Part shown: piece after piece, positions 35,789 through 43,348 of the stretch
How the letters are laid out: each line of letters starts with the position of its first letter
Position numbering within the stretch: position 1 is the first letter of the stretch
NCBI GenBank assembly: GCA_008933825.1
Contig: WBUF01000001.1
Location: 62,001 to 126,000, forward strand
Length of the DNA stretch: 64,000 nt
Reading direction: 5' to 3'
Origin: Rhodocyclaceae bacterium
GTDB lineage: Bacteria > Pseudomonadota > Gammaproteobacteria > Burkholderiales > Rhodocyclaceae
Program-made: the position numbers and the translations under genes
Notes under the pieces: generated by a model
Databases searched by the model: none
Seen by the model: only the letters and a program-made list of their open reading frames with translations
Told to the model about the DNA's origin: nothing

Positions 35789-35968
35789 AACCAGTCGGAA
35801 ACACGTCGCAAATGACGCTTTGCCCAACTGCCTGAAGTCGTCACGATGGTGAAATGCTGGAATCAGTTGGAAATGAGTCGAAAAAGCGGTGCAGGCAAAA
35901 TCTGTTGCTAACCGCTCTTCATCTCAACAACTGATCTCCGACTCATTTCCGACTGATTCGGTCGGTGG
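35789..35968. repeat. Repeat block with iteron-like units next to rep
   Basis: Units with a CAGTCGGAAA core occur at 35790-35812 and 35862-35884 in direct orientation and at 35937-35957 inverted. The last two bracket a smaller inverted repeat AGCGGT/ACCGCT (35885-35890 and 35911-35916). Diverged copies occur at 16.7 and 18.6 kb in the element. They may be Rep-binding sites, a second origin feature or recombination sites. Confidence 0.6.
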
Positions 35969-35970
35969 AA

Positions 35971-36768
35971 TCAAAAAGCTGAGGGGTTGGGCTCAAAACG
36001 AAATTCAAGCCCATCTTCACCTACCCACTGCCAGCTGACATCCAAGCCAACAGCAGATCGGATCGAGGAAGTGGCTGGATCCAAAACCCATCTCGCCAGA
36101 TCGCTTTTTTTCTTATAGCTGACACACAGCAGATCGGAGAAGATCCCGATTGTGGTCCTCACAACTCCGGTGCCTTTGAAGCGTGCGCAAAGTTCAAAGA
36201 CGCGGACCGCGTGAACGGATCTCAACCGGACCACCACGCCAAGTCTATAGGTGGTGAAATTTTTCTTGAGATCGAGCAGGTAATGCTCCAGAAGAGGTGG
36301 GCTGAAATAAAGTGTGACTCCCGCATCTTGGTATTCGGCCTTCATGTACAGCCAGCGCAAATCCACCCGCATCCCTCCGCCCTGGCCAATTTGCGTGATG
36401 GTTCTGCCCCAGAGTCGCGCTGCTGCCCGCTTCAGTTGGCTGTAGGCGTTTTTCCTGTCGATGCCAAAAAGAGTTGAAAACTCTTCGGCGGTAACGTGTA
36501 GCCCCAATTGATCACGGGCGAAACGAGCCCGGCCGCTGGCAAGCACCCTGGAATCGAGCTTTGAGATGGCAACTAGGATCAGCCGAAGCTCATCGAGGCT
36601 GAGGGAGTAGCAGGCAGTCGCTATAAGCTCGTTGCCCTTAGTTACTTTCCTGTTGGGGGTGGTATTGGCCCCCCTATTAGGGATCGCAATGGGTGGACCA
36701 GCGACCGTAAATTTCTCGCCGGTGACCGTAAATTCCTCGCCAAAACCGTAAATTTCTCGCCGCGACAT
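35971..36768 (-). CDS. Rep_3 family replication initiator
   Basis: The 265-aa protein has the winged-helix Rep_3/RepB-type pattern: KVTKGNELIATACYSLSLDELRLILVAISKLDSR, VTAEEFSTLFGIDRKNAYSQLKRAAARLWGR, then RLRSVHAVRVFELCARFKGTGVVRTTIGIFSDLL. It probably binds iterons to start replication of the excised circle. Its first 25 codons contain three iterons, so the encoded N-terminus is itself repetitive (EEFTVTGEKFTVAG). A plasmid-type initiator in an integrated element suggests an autonomous circular phase. Confidence 0.85.
   Translation of the reverse strand: MSRREIYGFGEEFTVTGEKFTVAGPPIAIPNRGANTTPNRKVTKGNELIATACYSLSLDELRLILVAISKLDSRVLASGRARFARDQLGLHVTAEEFSTLFGIDRKNAYSQLKRAAARLWGRTITQIGQGGGMRVDLRWLYMKAEYQDAGVTLYFSPPLLEHYLLDLKKNFTTYRLGVVVRLRSVHAVRVFELCARFKGTGVVRTTIGIFSDLLCVSYKKKSDLARWVLDPATSSIRSAVGLDVSWQWVGEDGLEFRFEPNPSAF
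36704..36761. repeat. Three iterons inside the start of rep
   Basis: Seventeen-base units ACCGTAAATTTCTCGCC occur at 36704-36720, 36725-36741 (one mismatch) and 36745-36761, spaced 21 and 20 bp, about two helical turns. They are directly repeated and lie in the first codons of the Rep_3 gene. This is the layout of Rep-binding iterons that could serve both origin activation and autoregulation. Confidence 0.75.
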
Positions 36769-36780
36769 CTTTTCTCCCCA

Positions 36781-36860
36781 CGTAAGCCCCTGTCACAACA
36801 GGGCTTACGACTGTGCCCGCCTCTCTATAAACAAGAGATAAACAGGTAGGTATAAACAGG
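36781..36860. other. Candidate origin: hairpin and ATAAACA repeats upstream of rep
   Basis: An imperfect hairpin (CGTAAGCC...GGCTTACG, 36781-36809) is followed by three ATAAACARG repeats at 36827, 36838 and 36852. The AT-rich repeats beside the iterons fit an unwinding element. The stretch also carries the rep promoter region, which I cannot define exactly. Confidence 0.5.
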
Positions 36861-36861
36861 T

Positions 36862-36880
36862 CACCTTTCTGCGAAAGGTG
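36862..36880 (-). terminator. Stem-loop after the excisionase-like genes
   Basis: CACCTTTC-TGC-GAAAGGTG has perfect 8-bp arms and lies 9 nt after the stop at 36889 on the minus strand. A T-rich run follows weakly (GTTTATAC). It is a probable intrinsic or attenuating terminator between the excisionase-like operon and rep. Confidence 0.5.
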
Positions 36881-36888
36881 ATATTTAC

Positions 36889-37095
36889 TCAGCCATTTTT
36901 CCGATCAAGTTCCTGCACCCAACCACCCCTCGCCTCCCAGTCCTCGATATCGCGCCGGCGCGCGAACCACCGCCCGCCAATGCGGATCAAAGGGACTGGA
37001 AAGCGATCGCGTGAGCGGCGCTTTTCTGCGGCTGCAGGAGAAATGCCGAGACGACGTGGCAACTGGTCAAACCTGAGGAGGTCTTGGCAGGTCAT
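36889..37095 (-). CDS. Excisionase-like (AlpA/MerR-type HTH) protein (68 aa)
   Basis: The protein reads RFDQLPRRLGISPAAAEKRRSRDRFPVPLIRIGGRWFARRRDIEDWE, the winged-helix arrangement of AlpA/HTH_17 excisionase-type proteins: an initial helix-turn-helix, a wing with IRIGGRWFARR, and a Trp-containing final helix. It overlaps the preceding gene by 4 nt. It probably helps excision or regulates rep/int. Confidence 0.7.
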   Translation of the reverse strand: MTCQDLLRFDQLPRRLGISPAAAEKRRSRDRFPVPLIRIGGRWFARRRDIEDWEARGGWVQELDRKNG

Positions 37096-37391
37096 GCCCC
37101 ACCTCCAGCACGACGGCGGATCTGCTCGGCCTTAGTAGGACGGCCAGGACGGCGCCGACCAGCGTCAAGGAAAGCCGCGATATCAAGAATGGGAAAGACC
37201 CTTTTCCCGCCAACCTGAATTGACCGAATCGGATATTTCCCCGCAGCGCTGGCGTTGGCTATATGTTTCCAACTACCGCCAAGGATCTCGCCAAGCTGCC
37301 GGGCATTGAGCGCGATTAGGCCAGGGAACTGCTGTTGAAGAATCTGGAGATTTGACGAGGGTGCGGATGCACCAAAGGATTGCTGTTCCAC
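37092..37391 (-). CDS. Excisionase-like DNA-binding protein (99 aa)
   Basis: The C-terminal two thirds read ALNARQLGEILGGSWKHIANASAAGKYPIRSIQVGGKRVFPILDIAAFLDAG, again a helix-turn-helix plus wing typical of excisionase/AlpA-like proteins, followed by a basic tail. Two such genes side by side at the end opposite integrase suggest they control the excision switch. The ATG at 37391 begins the minus-strand module. Confidence 0.65.
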   Translation of the reverse strand: MEQQSFGASAPSSNLQILQQQFPGLIALNARQLGEILGGSWKHIANASAAGKYPIRSIQVGGKRVFPILDIAAFLDAGRRRPGRPTKAEQIRRRAGGGA

Positions 37392-37706
37392 GATAAGAAG
37401 CCTCGAGTCGTCAACTCGGCTGGATTGCCCGCACTTGATCTGTGCAGGCAGTGCCTCTTATCTACGGTCCCTGCAGCTATTTGTGCCGGATAGGGATGTC
37501 ACCGGCCTGCTGACTTGCCTTCTCGCCGTTCAGGATTGCAACCTTCCCCACTCGCCTATTCATGGGTTAGGTACCTGCTCCCCCGTGCCTCTAATGAGGC
37601 GGGTTTCTGATGATATCGCCACTCCTGGAGATGGAGGCGCACCAGCAAGTCGAGATCATTCTACCTAGGTCAAAATGCTGTACGCAAGTTTTTTCCATCT
37701 CATTCA

Positions 37707-37727
37707 TGTGACAAATTGTGACAAATT
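37707..37727. other. Possible integrase arm-type sites, right; rest of gap empty
   Basis: Two directly repeated TGTGACAAATT units lie about 110 bp inside the right att core, matching TTGTGACAA at 12106-12114 near the left core. The remaining 400-bp gap 37392-37791 shows no gene. It probably carries the promoter of the excisionase-like genes and the attachment region. Confidence 0.4.
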
Positions 37728-37791
37728 AGCCGGAAAAATACATGGAAACGGCAGGAAGGGAATGGAAGAGACTTAACGTAAGTCTTTGAAT

Positions 37792-37881
37792 TGGTGCCCG
37801 GAGCCGGAATCGAACCGGCATGGAAGGTATGCTTCCGAGGGATTTTAAGTCCCTTGCGTCTACCAATTTCGCCATCCGGGC
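37792..37881 (-). tRNA. tRNA-Leu(UAA), integration target
   Basis: The full cloverleaf is present: acceptor GCCCGGA/TCCGGGC, D arm, anticodon loop CTTAAAA (anticodon TAA), variable arm GGAAG-CATAC-CTTCC, T arm and encoded CCA (37792-37794). Its 3' half lies on the element side of the att core and has a different variable arm from the displaced fragment at 11975-12031. The present gene is therefore probably a chromosome/element hybrid that remains functional. Confidence 0.95.
37836..37849 (-). repeat. att core, right copy (attR)
   Basis: Identical to 12018-12031 (minus strand CTTAAAATCCCTCG). Here it is part of the intact tRNA-Leu gene and marks the right boundary of the element. Confidence 0.85.
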
Positions 37882-37902
37882 GATGAAATGGCACAAAAGG
37901 AT

Positions 37903-37976
37903 TGGAGGCGGGGGTCGGAATCGAACCGGCGTAGACGGCTTTGCAGGCCGCTGCATAACCACTTTGCTACCCCGCC
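37903..37976 (-). tRNA. tRNA-Cys(GCA)
   Basis: The 74-nt minus-strand gene has acceptor GGCGGGG with U73, anticodon loop with GCA (CTGCAAA), and encoded CCA. It lies between tRNA-Leu and tRNA-Gly, the usual order in Betaproteobacteria downstream of pgsA. Confidence 0.95.
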
Positions 37977-38042
37977 GCGGATTGTCCGGGCTCTTTAAGC
38001 TAAAAGGGGAAAACGCCTTGGGCTGCGCTTTCCCCGAAAATC

Positions 38043-38118
38043 TGGAGCGGGAAAGGAGTCTCGAACTCCCGACCTCAACCTTGGCAAGGTTGCGCTCTAC
38101 CAACTGAGCTATTCCCGC
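38043..38118 (-). tRNA. tRNA-Gly(GCC)
   Basis: The 76-nt minus-strand gene starts GCGGGAATAGCTCAGTTGG, has anticodon GCC in loop TTGCCAA, the T arm TTCGAGA, and encoded CCA. It is the first tRNA of the pgsA-Gly-Cys-Leu cluster. Confidence 0.95.
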
Positions 38119-38183
38119 GGAACAGGCGTGCATTATAGCGACGCAACCTTCCATGTCAAGCTGCTGCTGCGCAGGCCCTGCCC

Positions 38184-38753
38184 TCACACCTTGTCAACCA
38201 TGTGCGGCCATGCCATGCGCAGATAGTACGCCATCGACCAGAGGGTGAGCAGAGCTGCCAGATAAATCAGCCAGGTTCCGACGCGCTGAGGATCGAACCA
38301 GGGCAGCGGGTCATGATAAAGCAGCATCGGGATGGCGACCATCTGGCTGGCCGTTTTCACTTTTCCGAGAAAGGAAACGGCGACGCTGCGCCCGGCGCCG
38401 ATTTTCGCCATCCACTCGCGCAGCGCCGAGATGGCGATTTCACGCCCGATGATGATGAAAGCGACAATGGTATCCGCCCGGTCGATCTGCACCAGCATGA
38501 TGAGGGCTGCGGCCACCATCAGCTTGTCGGCAACAGGATCGAGGAAGGCTCCGAAGGCCGAAGTCTGCTGAAGTGTGCGGGCGAGATAACCATCGAGCCA
38601 GTCGGTGATCGCCGCAACGACGAAGATTGCCGTCGCCGCCAGATTCTGCTGATGCGGGTTGAGCCAATCGTGATGCATATAGAAGACGCCGACAAAAAGC
38701 GGGATCAGAAGGATTCGGCCCCAGGTCAGGAGGTTCGGTATGTTGTAAGGCAT
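38184..38753 (-). CDS. pgsA: CDP-diacylglycerol--glycerol-3-phosphate 3-phosphatidyltransferase
   Basis: The 189-aa membrane enzyme makes phosphatidylglycerol phosphate. It has the CDP-alcohol phosphotransferase motif DWLDGYLARTLQQTSAFGAFLDPVADK (about residues 56-82) and several membrane helices. The start at 38753 (MPYNIPNLLTWGRILLIP) is the family start; the longer frame upstream is not. uvrC lies 17 nt upstream and the tRNA cluster lies downstream. Confidence 0.95.
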   Translation of the reverse strand: MPYNIPNLLTWGRILLIPLFVGVFYMHHDWLNPHQQNLAATAIFVVAAITDWLDGYLARTLQQTSAFGAFLDPVADKLMVAAALIMLVQIDRADTIVAFIIIGREIAISALREWMAKIGAGRSVAVSFLGKVKTASQMVAIPMLLYHDPLPWFDPQRVGTWLIYLAALLTLWSMAYYLRMAWPHMVDKV

Positions 38754-38770
38754 CACCTGATTCTTCGCGC

Positions 38771-40567
38771 TCAATGGAGATGATTGTAAATCGCTTCGGC
38801 GAGCTTGCGGCTGATGCCGTCGACGCGGCACAGATCCTCAACCGTGGCTGTACGCAGGCCCTGCAGCCCGCCGAACTGCGCCAGCAGACGCTTGCGCCGG
38901 GCCGGACCGATGCCGGGAATATCCTCCAAGGTCGAGCGATTGCGCGTCTTTGCACGACGGGCGCGATGGCCGGCAATGGCAAAGCGATGCGCTTCATCGC
39001 GCACCAACTGGATGAGGTGCAGGGCCGGATCGCTCGCGGGCAGGTTCAGCGGTTCGTCCTTGCAAGGCAGGAAAAGCGTTTCCTGGCCTGGCTTGCGTTC
39101 CTCGCCTTTCGCCACCCCGACCGCCGGCAGATCGGCGAGGCCCAGTTCGGAGAGAACTCCCCGCGCAGCGCCCACCTGTCCCTTGCCACCGTCGATGAGG
39201 ATCAGGTCCGGCCGCACGCCCTCTCCTGCCGCGACTTTCTCGTAGCGGCGTTCCAGCGCCTGGCGCATTGCGGCATAGTCGTCGCCGGGCAAGATGCCGG
39301 CGATGTTATAGCGCCGGTACTCACTTTTTTTCAGGATGCCGTCGACGCAAACCACGCAGGAGGCGACAGCAGCTTCGCCCAGAGTATGGCTGATGTCGAA
39401 GCACTCGATGCGCCGCAGCGCTTCGATCGAGCCAAGTGCCTCGCGCAGGCGATCAAGACGGCCTTCGGCGTTGGTCTTCTGCATCGATTGCGCCTCGTTG
39501 GCGTGGCGGGCATTTATTTCCGCCATTGCCAGCCAGGCGCGCTCCATCGCATGGCGCGGCCGTTGCAAGGCGACGGCATGGCCTGCCATCCCTCCCAGGA
39601 TGGCCTCGCATTCCGTGTCCATGTCGAGATTGACAAGTATGCGCGGCGGCGCCGGATGGTCGGCGTAATGCTGTTCGAGGAAGGCCGTCAGGGCTTCCTC
39701 CGGCGCGCAGTCCTGGGCATTCTGGGGAAAGTGCGCCTTGTCGCCGAGGTGTCGCCCGCCGCGCACCATGGCGTGGTTGATCACCAGCATGCCGCGCTCC
39801 GCCACGGCGGCGACGATGTCGACGTCCTCCTCGCGCGCGCTTTCGACGTACTGCCGGTGCAGCACCTTCTGCAGGGAACGGATCTGGTCGCGCAGCGCCG
39901 CCGCCTTCTCGAAATGCAGCCTGTCGGCCTCCGCCTGCATGGCCTCGGTGAGCCGCTCGATGACCTCGCCGTGGCGGCCCTTGAGGAACATCTCGGCAAG
40001 ATGCACGTCGGCGGCATAGTCGGCCTCGGAGATCAGACCGACGCAGGGCGCGCTGCAGCGGCCGATCTGGTGCAGCAGGCAGGGGCGCGAGCGGTTCTGG
40101 AACACCGGGTTTTCGCAGGTGCGCAGCAGAAAGACGCGCTGCAGGAGATGGATGCTCTCGCGCACCGCCTGGACGTTCGGGAACGGCCCGAAGTAGCGCG
40201 CGCCCTTGTCGAAGGCGCCGCGATGAAAGGCAATGCGCGGGCAGGCGTCGGCCGACAGTTCGATGTAGGGATAGGACTTGTCGTCGCGGAAGAGGATGTT
40301 GAATTTCGGCGCCAGGCGCTTGATGAGGTTGTTCTCGAGGATCAGCGCCTCGGCCTCCGAACGGGTGGCGGTCACCTCGACGCTGGCCACCTGCCCGACC
40401 ATGAGCCGGATGCGCGGACTCAGGCTGGTCTTCTGGAAGTAGGTGGCGACGCGTTTCTTGAGGGCCTTGGCCTTGCCGACGTAGAGCACCTGGCCGGCGG
40501 CGTCGAGCATGCGGTAGACCCCGGGTTCCTCGGGCAGGGAACGGATCAGGGCCTTGCTGTCGAACAT
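38771..40567 (-). CDS. uvrC: Excinuclease ABC subunit C
   Basis: The 598-aa protein has the N-terminal GIY-YIG domain (LPEEPGVYRMLDAAGQVLYVGKAKALKKRVATYF), a UVR motif, the RNase H-like C-terminal domain (ECFDISHTLGEAAVASCVVC; LILIDGGKGQVGAA) and tandem HhH motifs. It makes the 3' and 5' incisions in nucleotide excision repair. The start at 40567 gives the normal length; the upstream in-frame extension overlaps the uracil glycosylase gene. Confidence 0.97.
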   Translation of the reverse strand: MFDSKALIRSLPEEPGVYRMLDAAGQVLYVGKAKALKKRVATYFQKTSLSPRIRLMVGQVASVEVTATRSEAEALILENNLIKRLAPKFNILFRDDKSYPYIELSADACPRIAFHRGAFDKGARYFGPFPNVQAVRESIHLLQRVFLLRTCENPVFQNRSRPCLLHQIGRCSAPCVGLISEADYAADVHLAEMFLKGRHGEVIERLTEAMQAEADRLHFEKAAALRDQIRSLQKVLHRQYVESAREEDVDIVAAVAERGMLVINHAMVRGGRHLGDKAHFPQNAQDCAPEEALTAFLEQHYADHPAPPRILVNLDMDTECEAILGGMAGHAVALQRPRHAMERAWLAMAEINARHANEAQSMQKTNAEGRLDRLREALGSIEALRRIECFDISHTLGEAAVASCVVCVDGILKKSEYRRYNIAGILPGDDYAAMRQALERRYEKVAAGEGVRPDLILIDGGKGQVGAARGVLSELGLADLPAVGVAKGEERKPGQETLFLPCKDEPLNLPASDPALHLIQLVRDEAHRFAIAGHRARRAKTRNRSTLEDIPGIGPARRKRLLAQFGGLQGLRTATVEDLCRVDGISRKLAEAIYNHLH

Positions 40568-40569
40568 GG

Positions 40570-41205
40570 TCAGAGGTCGCTGCGGATGGCGTCGAAGACG
40601 GCCTGGAAGCCCGCCTCGGTCAATCGGCCCGTCTGCGTGTTGTAGCGACTGCAGTGGTAGCTGTCGTGCAGGATGCGCCCGTCCGGCAGGACGTGGCGGG
40701 CGCCGTGGGCGAACTTGCAGGCGCTGCGCTTCAAAGTCAGCGCCTGCAACACGGCGTTGTGCGCCACCAGCCCGAGGGCGAGGATGACGCGCGCTTCCGG
40801 CGCGGCCGCCAGCTCGGCGGCCAGGTAGCGGTTGCAGGTCTTGATTTCGTCCGTTTCCGGCTTGTTCTCCGGCGGCACGCACTTCACGGCGTTGGTGATG
40901 CGGCAGCCGCTGAGCTGCAAGCCGTCGTCGACCGAGACGGACTGCGGCCGGTCGGCGAAGCCGAAGCGATGCAGGGTGGAATACAGCAGCACGCCGGCGT
41001 AGTCGCCGGTGAAGGGTCGCCCGGTGCGGTTGGCGCCGTTGTAGCCCGGCGCCAGGCCGACGATGAGCAGGCGCGCCTTGGGATCGCCGAACGGCGGCAC
41101 CGGGCGCGCGAAATAGCCGGGCTGGGTGCGGCGGCAATCCGCGAGGAAGCCCGCCAGGCGCGGGCAAGCGCGGCATTCGAGCAGCGTCGTCGCGGTCGCC
41201 GCCAT
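40570..41205 (-). CDS. Family 5 uracil-DNA glycosylase (UDGb type)
   Basis: The 211-aa protein has LLIVGLAPGYNGANRTGRPFTGDYAG (motif 1 of family 5 enzymes) and HCSRYNTQTGRLT (motif 2), with cysteines for an Fe-S cluster (CRACPRL and CNR/CKFAHG region). It should remove uracil, and perhaps hypoxanthine or other deaminated bases, from DNA. It lies 2 nt from uvrC, a repair pair. Confidence 0.88.
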   Translation of the reverse strand: MAATATTLLECRACPRLAGFLADCRRTQPGYFARPVPPFGDPKARLLIVGLAPGYNGANRTGRPFTGDYAGVLLYSTLHRFGFADRPQSVSVDDGLQLSGCRITNAVKCVPPENKPETDEIKTCNRYLAAELAAAPEARVILALGLVAHNAVLQALTLKRSACKFAHGARHVLPDGRILHDSYHCSRYNTQTGRLTEAGFQAVFDAIRSDL

Positions 41206-41208
41206 GCC

Positions 41209-42243
41209 CTACTCCTTGACCGCCTCGAGCATCGCCAGCGCCTGCCGGTAGGCGGGCTCGGCCTGGAGGACCTCGAGGGACAGGGCCGGCGCGGCAGGCA
41301 GCAGTTTCTCCAGTCGCCGCGCGGAAACGGGGTCATGCTGCGGCCGCCACTCGCGCAGCAGCAGCCGCGCCGCGTCCGGGTTGTTGCACACCAACACCAT
41401 GTCGCAGCCGGCGGCGAGGGCGGCATCGGCGCGCTCTTTGATGCCGCCGGCGACGCTGGCGCCCTCCATCGATAGGTCGTCGCTGAAGATGACGCCGTCG
41501 AAGCCGAGCTCACCGCGCAGCACATAGCGCAGCCAGTAGGAGGAGAAACCGGCCGGACCGGGATCGAGGTTCTCGTAGATGACATGCGCCGGCATGACGG
41601 CCGCCAGATCCATCGCGCGGTGGGCGCGGTAGGGCGAGATATCCGGATACAGCGCCTGCACCGGACGGGTGTCCACGGGAATGGCCACGTGCGAATCGGC
41701 GGCGACGAAGCCGTGGCCGGGGAAATGCTTGCCGACATTCGCCATGCCTGCCCGGCGCAGTCCGGCGATGAGGGCGCCGGCAAGCGCCGTCACCGCGGCG
41801 GGATCGGAATGGAAGGCGCGATTGCCGATGATCTCGCTGGTGCCGTGGTCGAGGTCGAGCACCGGCGTGAAGCTGAGGTCGATGCCACAGGCGCGCAGTT
41901 CGGCGGCCAGCACATAGCCGGCCGCCGTCGCCGTCTCCAGGGCGCGGTCGGCATCCGTATCCCACAGCGCGCCGAGCGCACGCATCGGCGGCAGCACGGT
42001 GAAGCCGTGGCGGAAGCGCTGCACGCGGCCGCCTTCGTGGTCGATGGCGATCAGCAGCGGCGGCTGTCGCAGGGAATGAATTTCAAAAGTCAGTTCCTGG
42101 AGGACGGCGGGCGACTCGAAATTGCGCTTGAACAGGATGACGCCGCCGACCAGCGGATGCTGCAGGAGCTCGCGTTCTTCATCAGTGAGGCGCGGCCCCG
42201 CCAGGTCGAGCATCAGCGGGCCGAGCGGCAGGGAGACGGTCAT
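41209..42243 (-). CDS. nagZ: Beta-N-acetylhexosaminidase NagZ
   Basis: The 344-aa GH3 enzyme has KHFPGHGFVAADSHVAIP (catalytic-loop signature) and GVIFSDDLSMEGA. It acts in cytoplasmic muropeptide recycling, releasing GlcNAc from anhydromuropeptides. It overlaps acpS by 4 nt and lies 3 nt before the uracil glycosylase. Confidence 0.95.
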   Translation of the reverse strand: MTVSLPLGPLMLDLAGPRLTDEERELLQHPLVGGVILFKRNFESPAVLQELTFEIHSLRQPPLLIAIDHEGGRVQRFRHGFTVLPPMRALGALWDTDADRALETATAAGYVLAAELRACGIDLSFTPVLDLDHGTSEIIGNRAFHSDPAAVTALAGALIAGLRRAGMANVGKHFPGHGFVAADSHVAIPVDTRPVQALYPDISPYRAHRAMDLAAVMPAHVIYENLDPGPAGFSSYWLRYVLRGELGFDGVIFSDDLSMEGASVAGGIKERADAALAAGCDMVLVCNNPDAARLLLREWRPQHDPVSARRLEKLLPAAPALSLEVLQAEPAYRQALAMLEAVKE

Positions 42244-42626
42244 GGTGTGTCTTCCATTTCCACGACGACGAAGGCCAGGGCGGTGTCGGCCTCGTCGCTC
42301 AGGCTGAGATGGGCCCGCAGATGGCGCGCCTGCATCCACTCGGCAAGCGGCGGCGCGTATTCGAAGCTCGGCCGGCCGATGCCGTCGCTCGCCACGGCGA
42401 TGTTGTGCAGCGTCGCCGGATCGCGCAGGCCAAGGCCGAGGGCCTTGCCGAGCGCCTCCTTGGCGGCAAAACGCTTGGCGAGGAAGGCAGCCGGCTTGGA
42501 CGCCTGTCGGTAGCGTTCCATCTCGACGGTCGCCAGCAGCTTGGCGGCGGCGCGCTCACCATGCTCGGCCAGCATCCGCTCGATGCGCGCGATGGCAACG
42601 ATGTCGGTGCCGACGCCGTGGATCAA
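42240..42626 (-). CDS. acpS: Holo-[acyl-carrier-protein] synthase
   Basis: The 128-aa enzyme transfers phosphopantetheine to acyl carrier protein. The motifs [15 protein letters not shown] and [12 protein letters not shown] are intact. The only start matching the family is a TTG (42624-42626) overlapping the pdxJ stop as TTGA, so its translation is probably coupled and weak. The 4-nt overlap with nagZ continues the chain. Confidence 0.92.
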   Translation of the reverse strand: MIHGVGTDIVAIARIERMLAEHGERAAAKLLATVEMERYRQASKPAAFLAKRFAAKEALGKALGLGLRDPATLHNIAVASDGIGRPSFEYAPPLAEWMQARHLRAHLSLSDEADTALAFVVVEMEDTP

Positions 42627-43348
42627 CGCCTCGCCTCCAGCATCAGCTGCTTCATGCGACGCACTGCTTCCTGCCAGCCGGAGAAGATCGCCTCGGCGAC
42701 GATGGCATGGCCGATGTTGAGTTCGACGATCTCCGGGATGGCGGCGACCGCCTGGACGTTCTCGTAGTGCAGGCCGTGGCCGGCATTCACCTTGAAGCCG
42801 AGCCGGTGGGCGTAGCGCACCGCCAGGGCGACGCGATCGCGCTCCTCGCGGATTTCGCCGGGCTCGACCGCCTCGGCATAGCGGCCGGTATGGATCTCGA
42901 TGGCCGGCACGCCGCATTCCCGGGCGGCGTCGATCTGGCGCGCATCGGCATCGATGAAGAGGGAGACGCGGATGCCGGCCTCGGCGGCGGCGCGACAGGC
43001 CGCGCGCACGCGCTCGAAGCTGCCGACCACGTCGAGGCCGCCTTCGGTGGTCAGTTCCTGCCGCCGCTCCGGCACGAAGCAGACGTCGTGTGGGCGGATG
43101 CGCAGGGCGAAGGCCAGCATCTCGTCGGTAACGGCGGCCTCGAGGTTCATGCGGGTCTTCAGCCTGCCGCGCAGGATTTCGACGTCGCGGTCCTGGATGT
43201 GGCGGCGGTCCTCTCGCAGGTGCAGGGTGATGAGGTCCGCCCCGCTCTCCTCGGCCAATAGCGCCGCGCGGACGGGGTCGGGATAGGATGTGCCGCGCGC
43301 CTGGCGCAGCGTCGCGACGTGGTCGATATTGACGCCCAGTTCAATCAC
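42623..43348 (-). CDS. pdxJ: Pyridoxine 5'-phosphate synthase
   Basis: The 241-aa TIM-barrel enzyme condenses 1-deoxyxylulose 5-phosphate with aminoacetone phosphate. It has [33 protein letters not shown]-like [10 protein letters not shown], and [13 protein letters not shown] chose a GTG start at 43348 (overlapping the recO stop as GTGA, with AGGA upstream) because it gives the normal length; the upstream frame lies in recO. Confidence 0.95.
   Translation of the reverse strand: MIELGVNIDHVATLRQARGTSYPDPVRAALLAEESGADLITLHLREDRRHIQDRDVEILRGRLKTRMNLEAAVTDEMLAFALRIRPHDVCFVPERRQELTTEGGLDVVGSFERVRAACRAAAEAGIRVSLFIDADARQIDAARECGVPAIEIHTGRYAEAVEPGEIREERDRVALAVRYAHRLGFKVNAGHGLHYENVQAVAAIPEIVELNIGHAIVAEAIFSGWQEAVRRMKQLMLEARR

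Larger units (their letters stand above)
12018..37849. mobile_element. Integrated mobilizable element in tRNA-Leu(UAA)
   Basis: About 25.8 kb lies between two copies of a 14-bp att core. It encodes integrase, two excisionase-like proteins, a Rep_3 initiator, topoisomerase III, a MobF relaxase, a TraD coupling protein, ribbon-helix-helix relaxosome proteins, a DotA/TraY-like membrane protein, a toxin-antitoxin pair and cargo. No VirB4-type or VirB11-type ATPase, pilin or core-complex gene is present, so self-transmission looks unlikely and mobilization by a helper is inferred. All expected excision functions appear intact, so it may still be active. Confidence 0.9.

Noticed and set aside
16698-35968. 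CRISPR array from the recurring CAGTCGGAAA-type repeats
   Set aside because: The copies are few, degenerate, partly inverted and kilobases apart, with no regular spacers and no cas genes.
12018-37849. Complete self-transmissible ICE
   Set aside because: Relaxase and coupling protein are present, but no secretion ATPase (VirB4/TraU, VirB11/DotB), pilin or core complex is found, so only mobilization is supported.
38774-40645. Long plus-strand open frame (623 codons) opposite uvrC
   Set aside because: It is the antisense shadow of uvrC in GC-rich DNA; composition is Arg/Gly/Val-rich with no family motif, while the minus strand encodes a full UvrC.
40568-41176. Upstream extension of the uvrC frame
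   Set aside because: It overlaps the uracil-DNA glycosylase gene in another frame and carries no UvrC sequence; the GIY-YIG domain begins right after the ATG at 40567.
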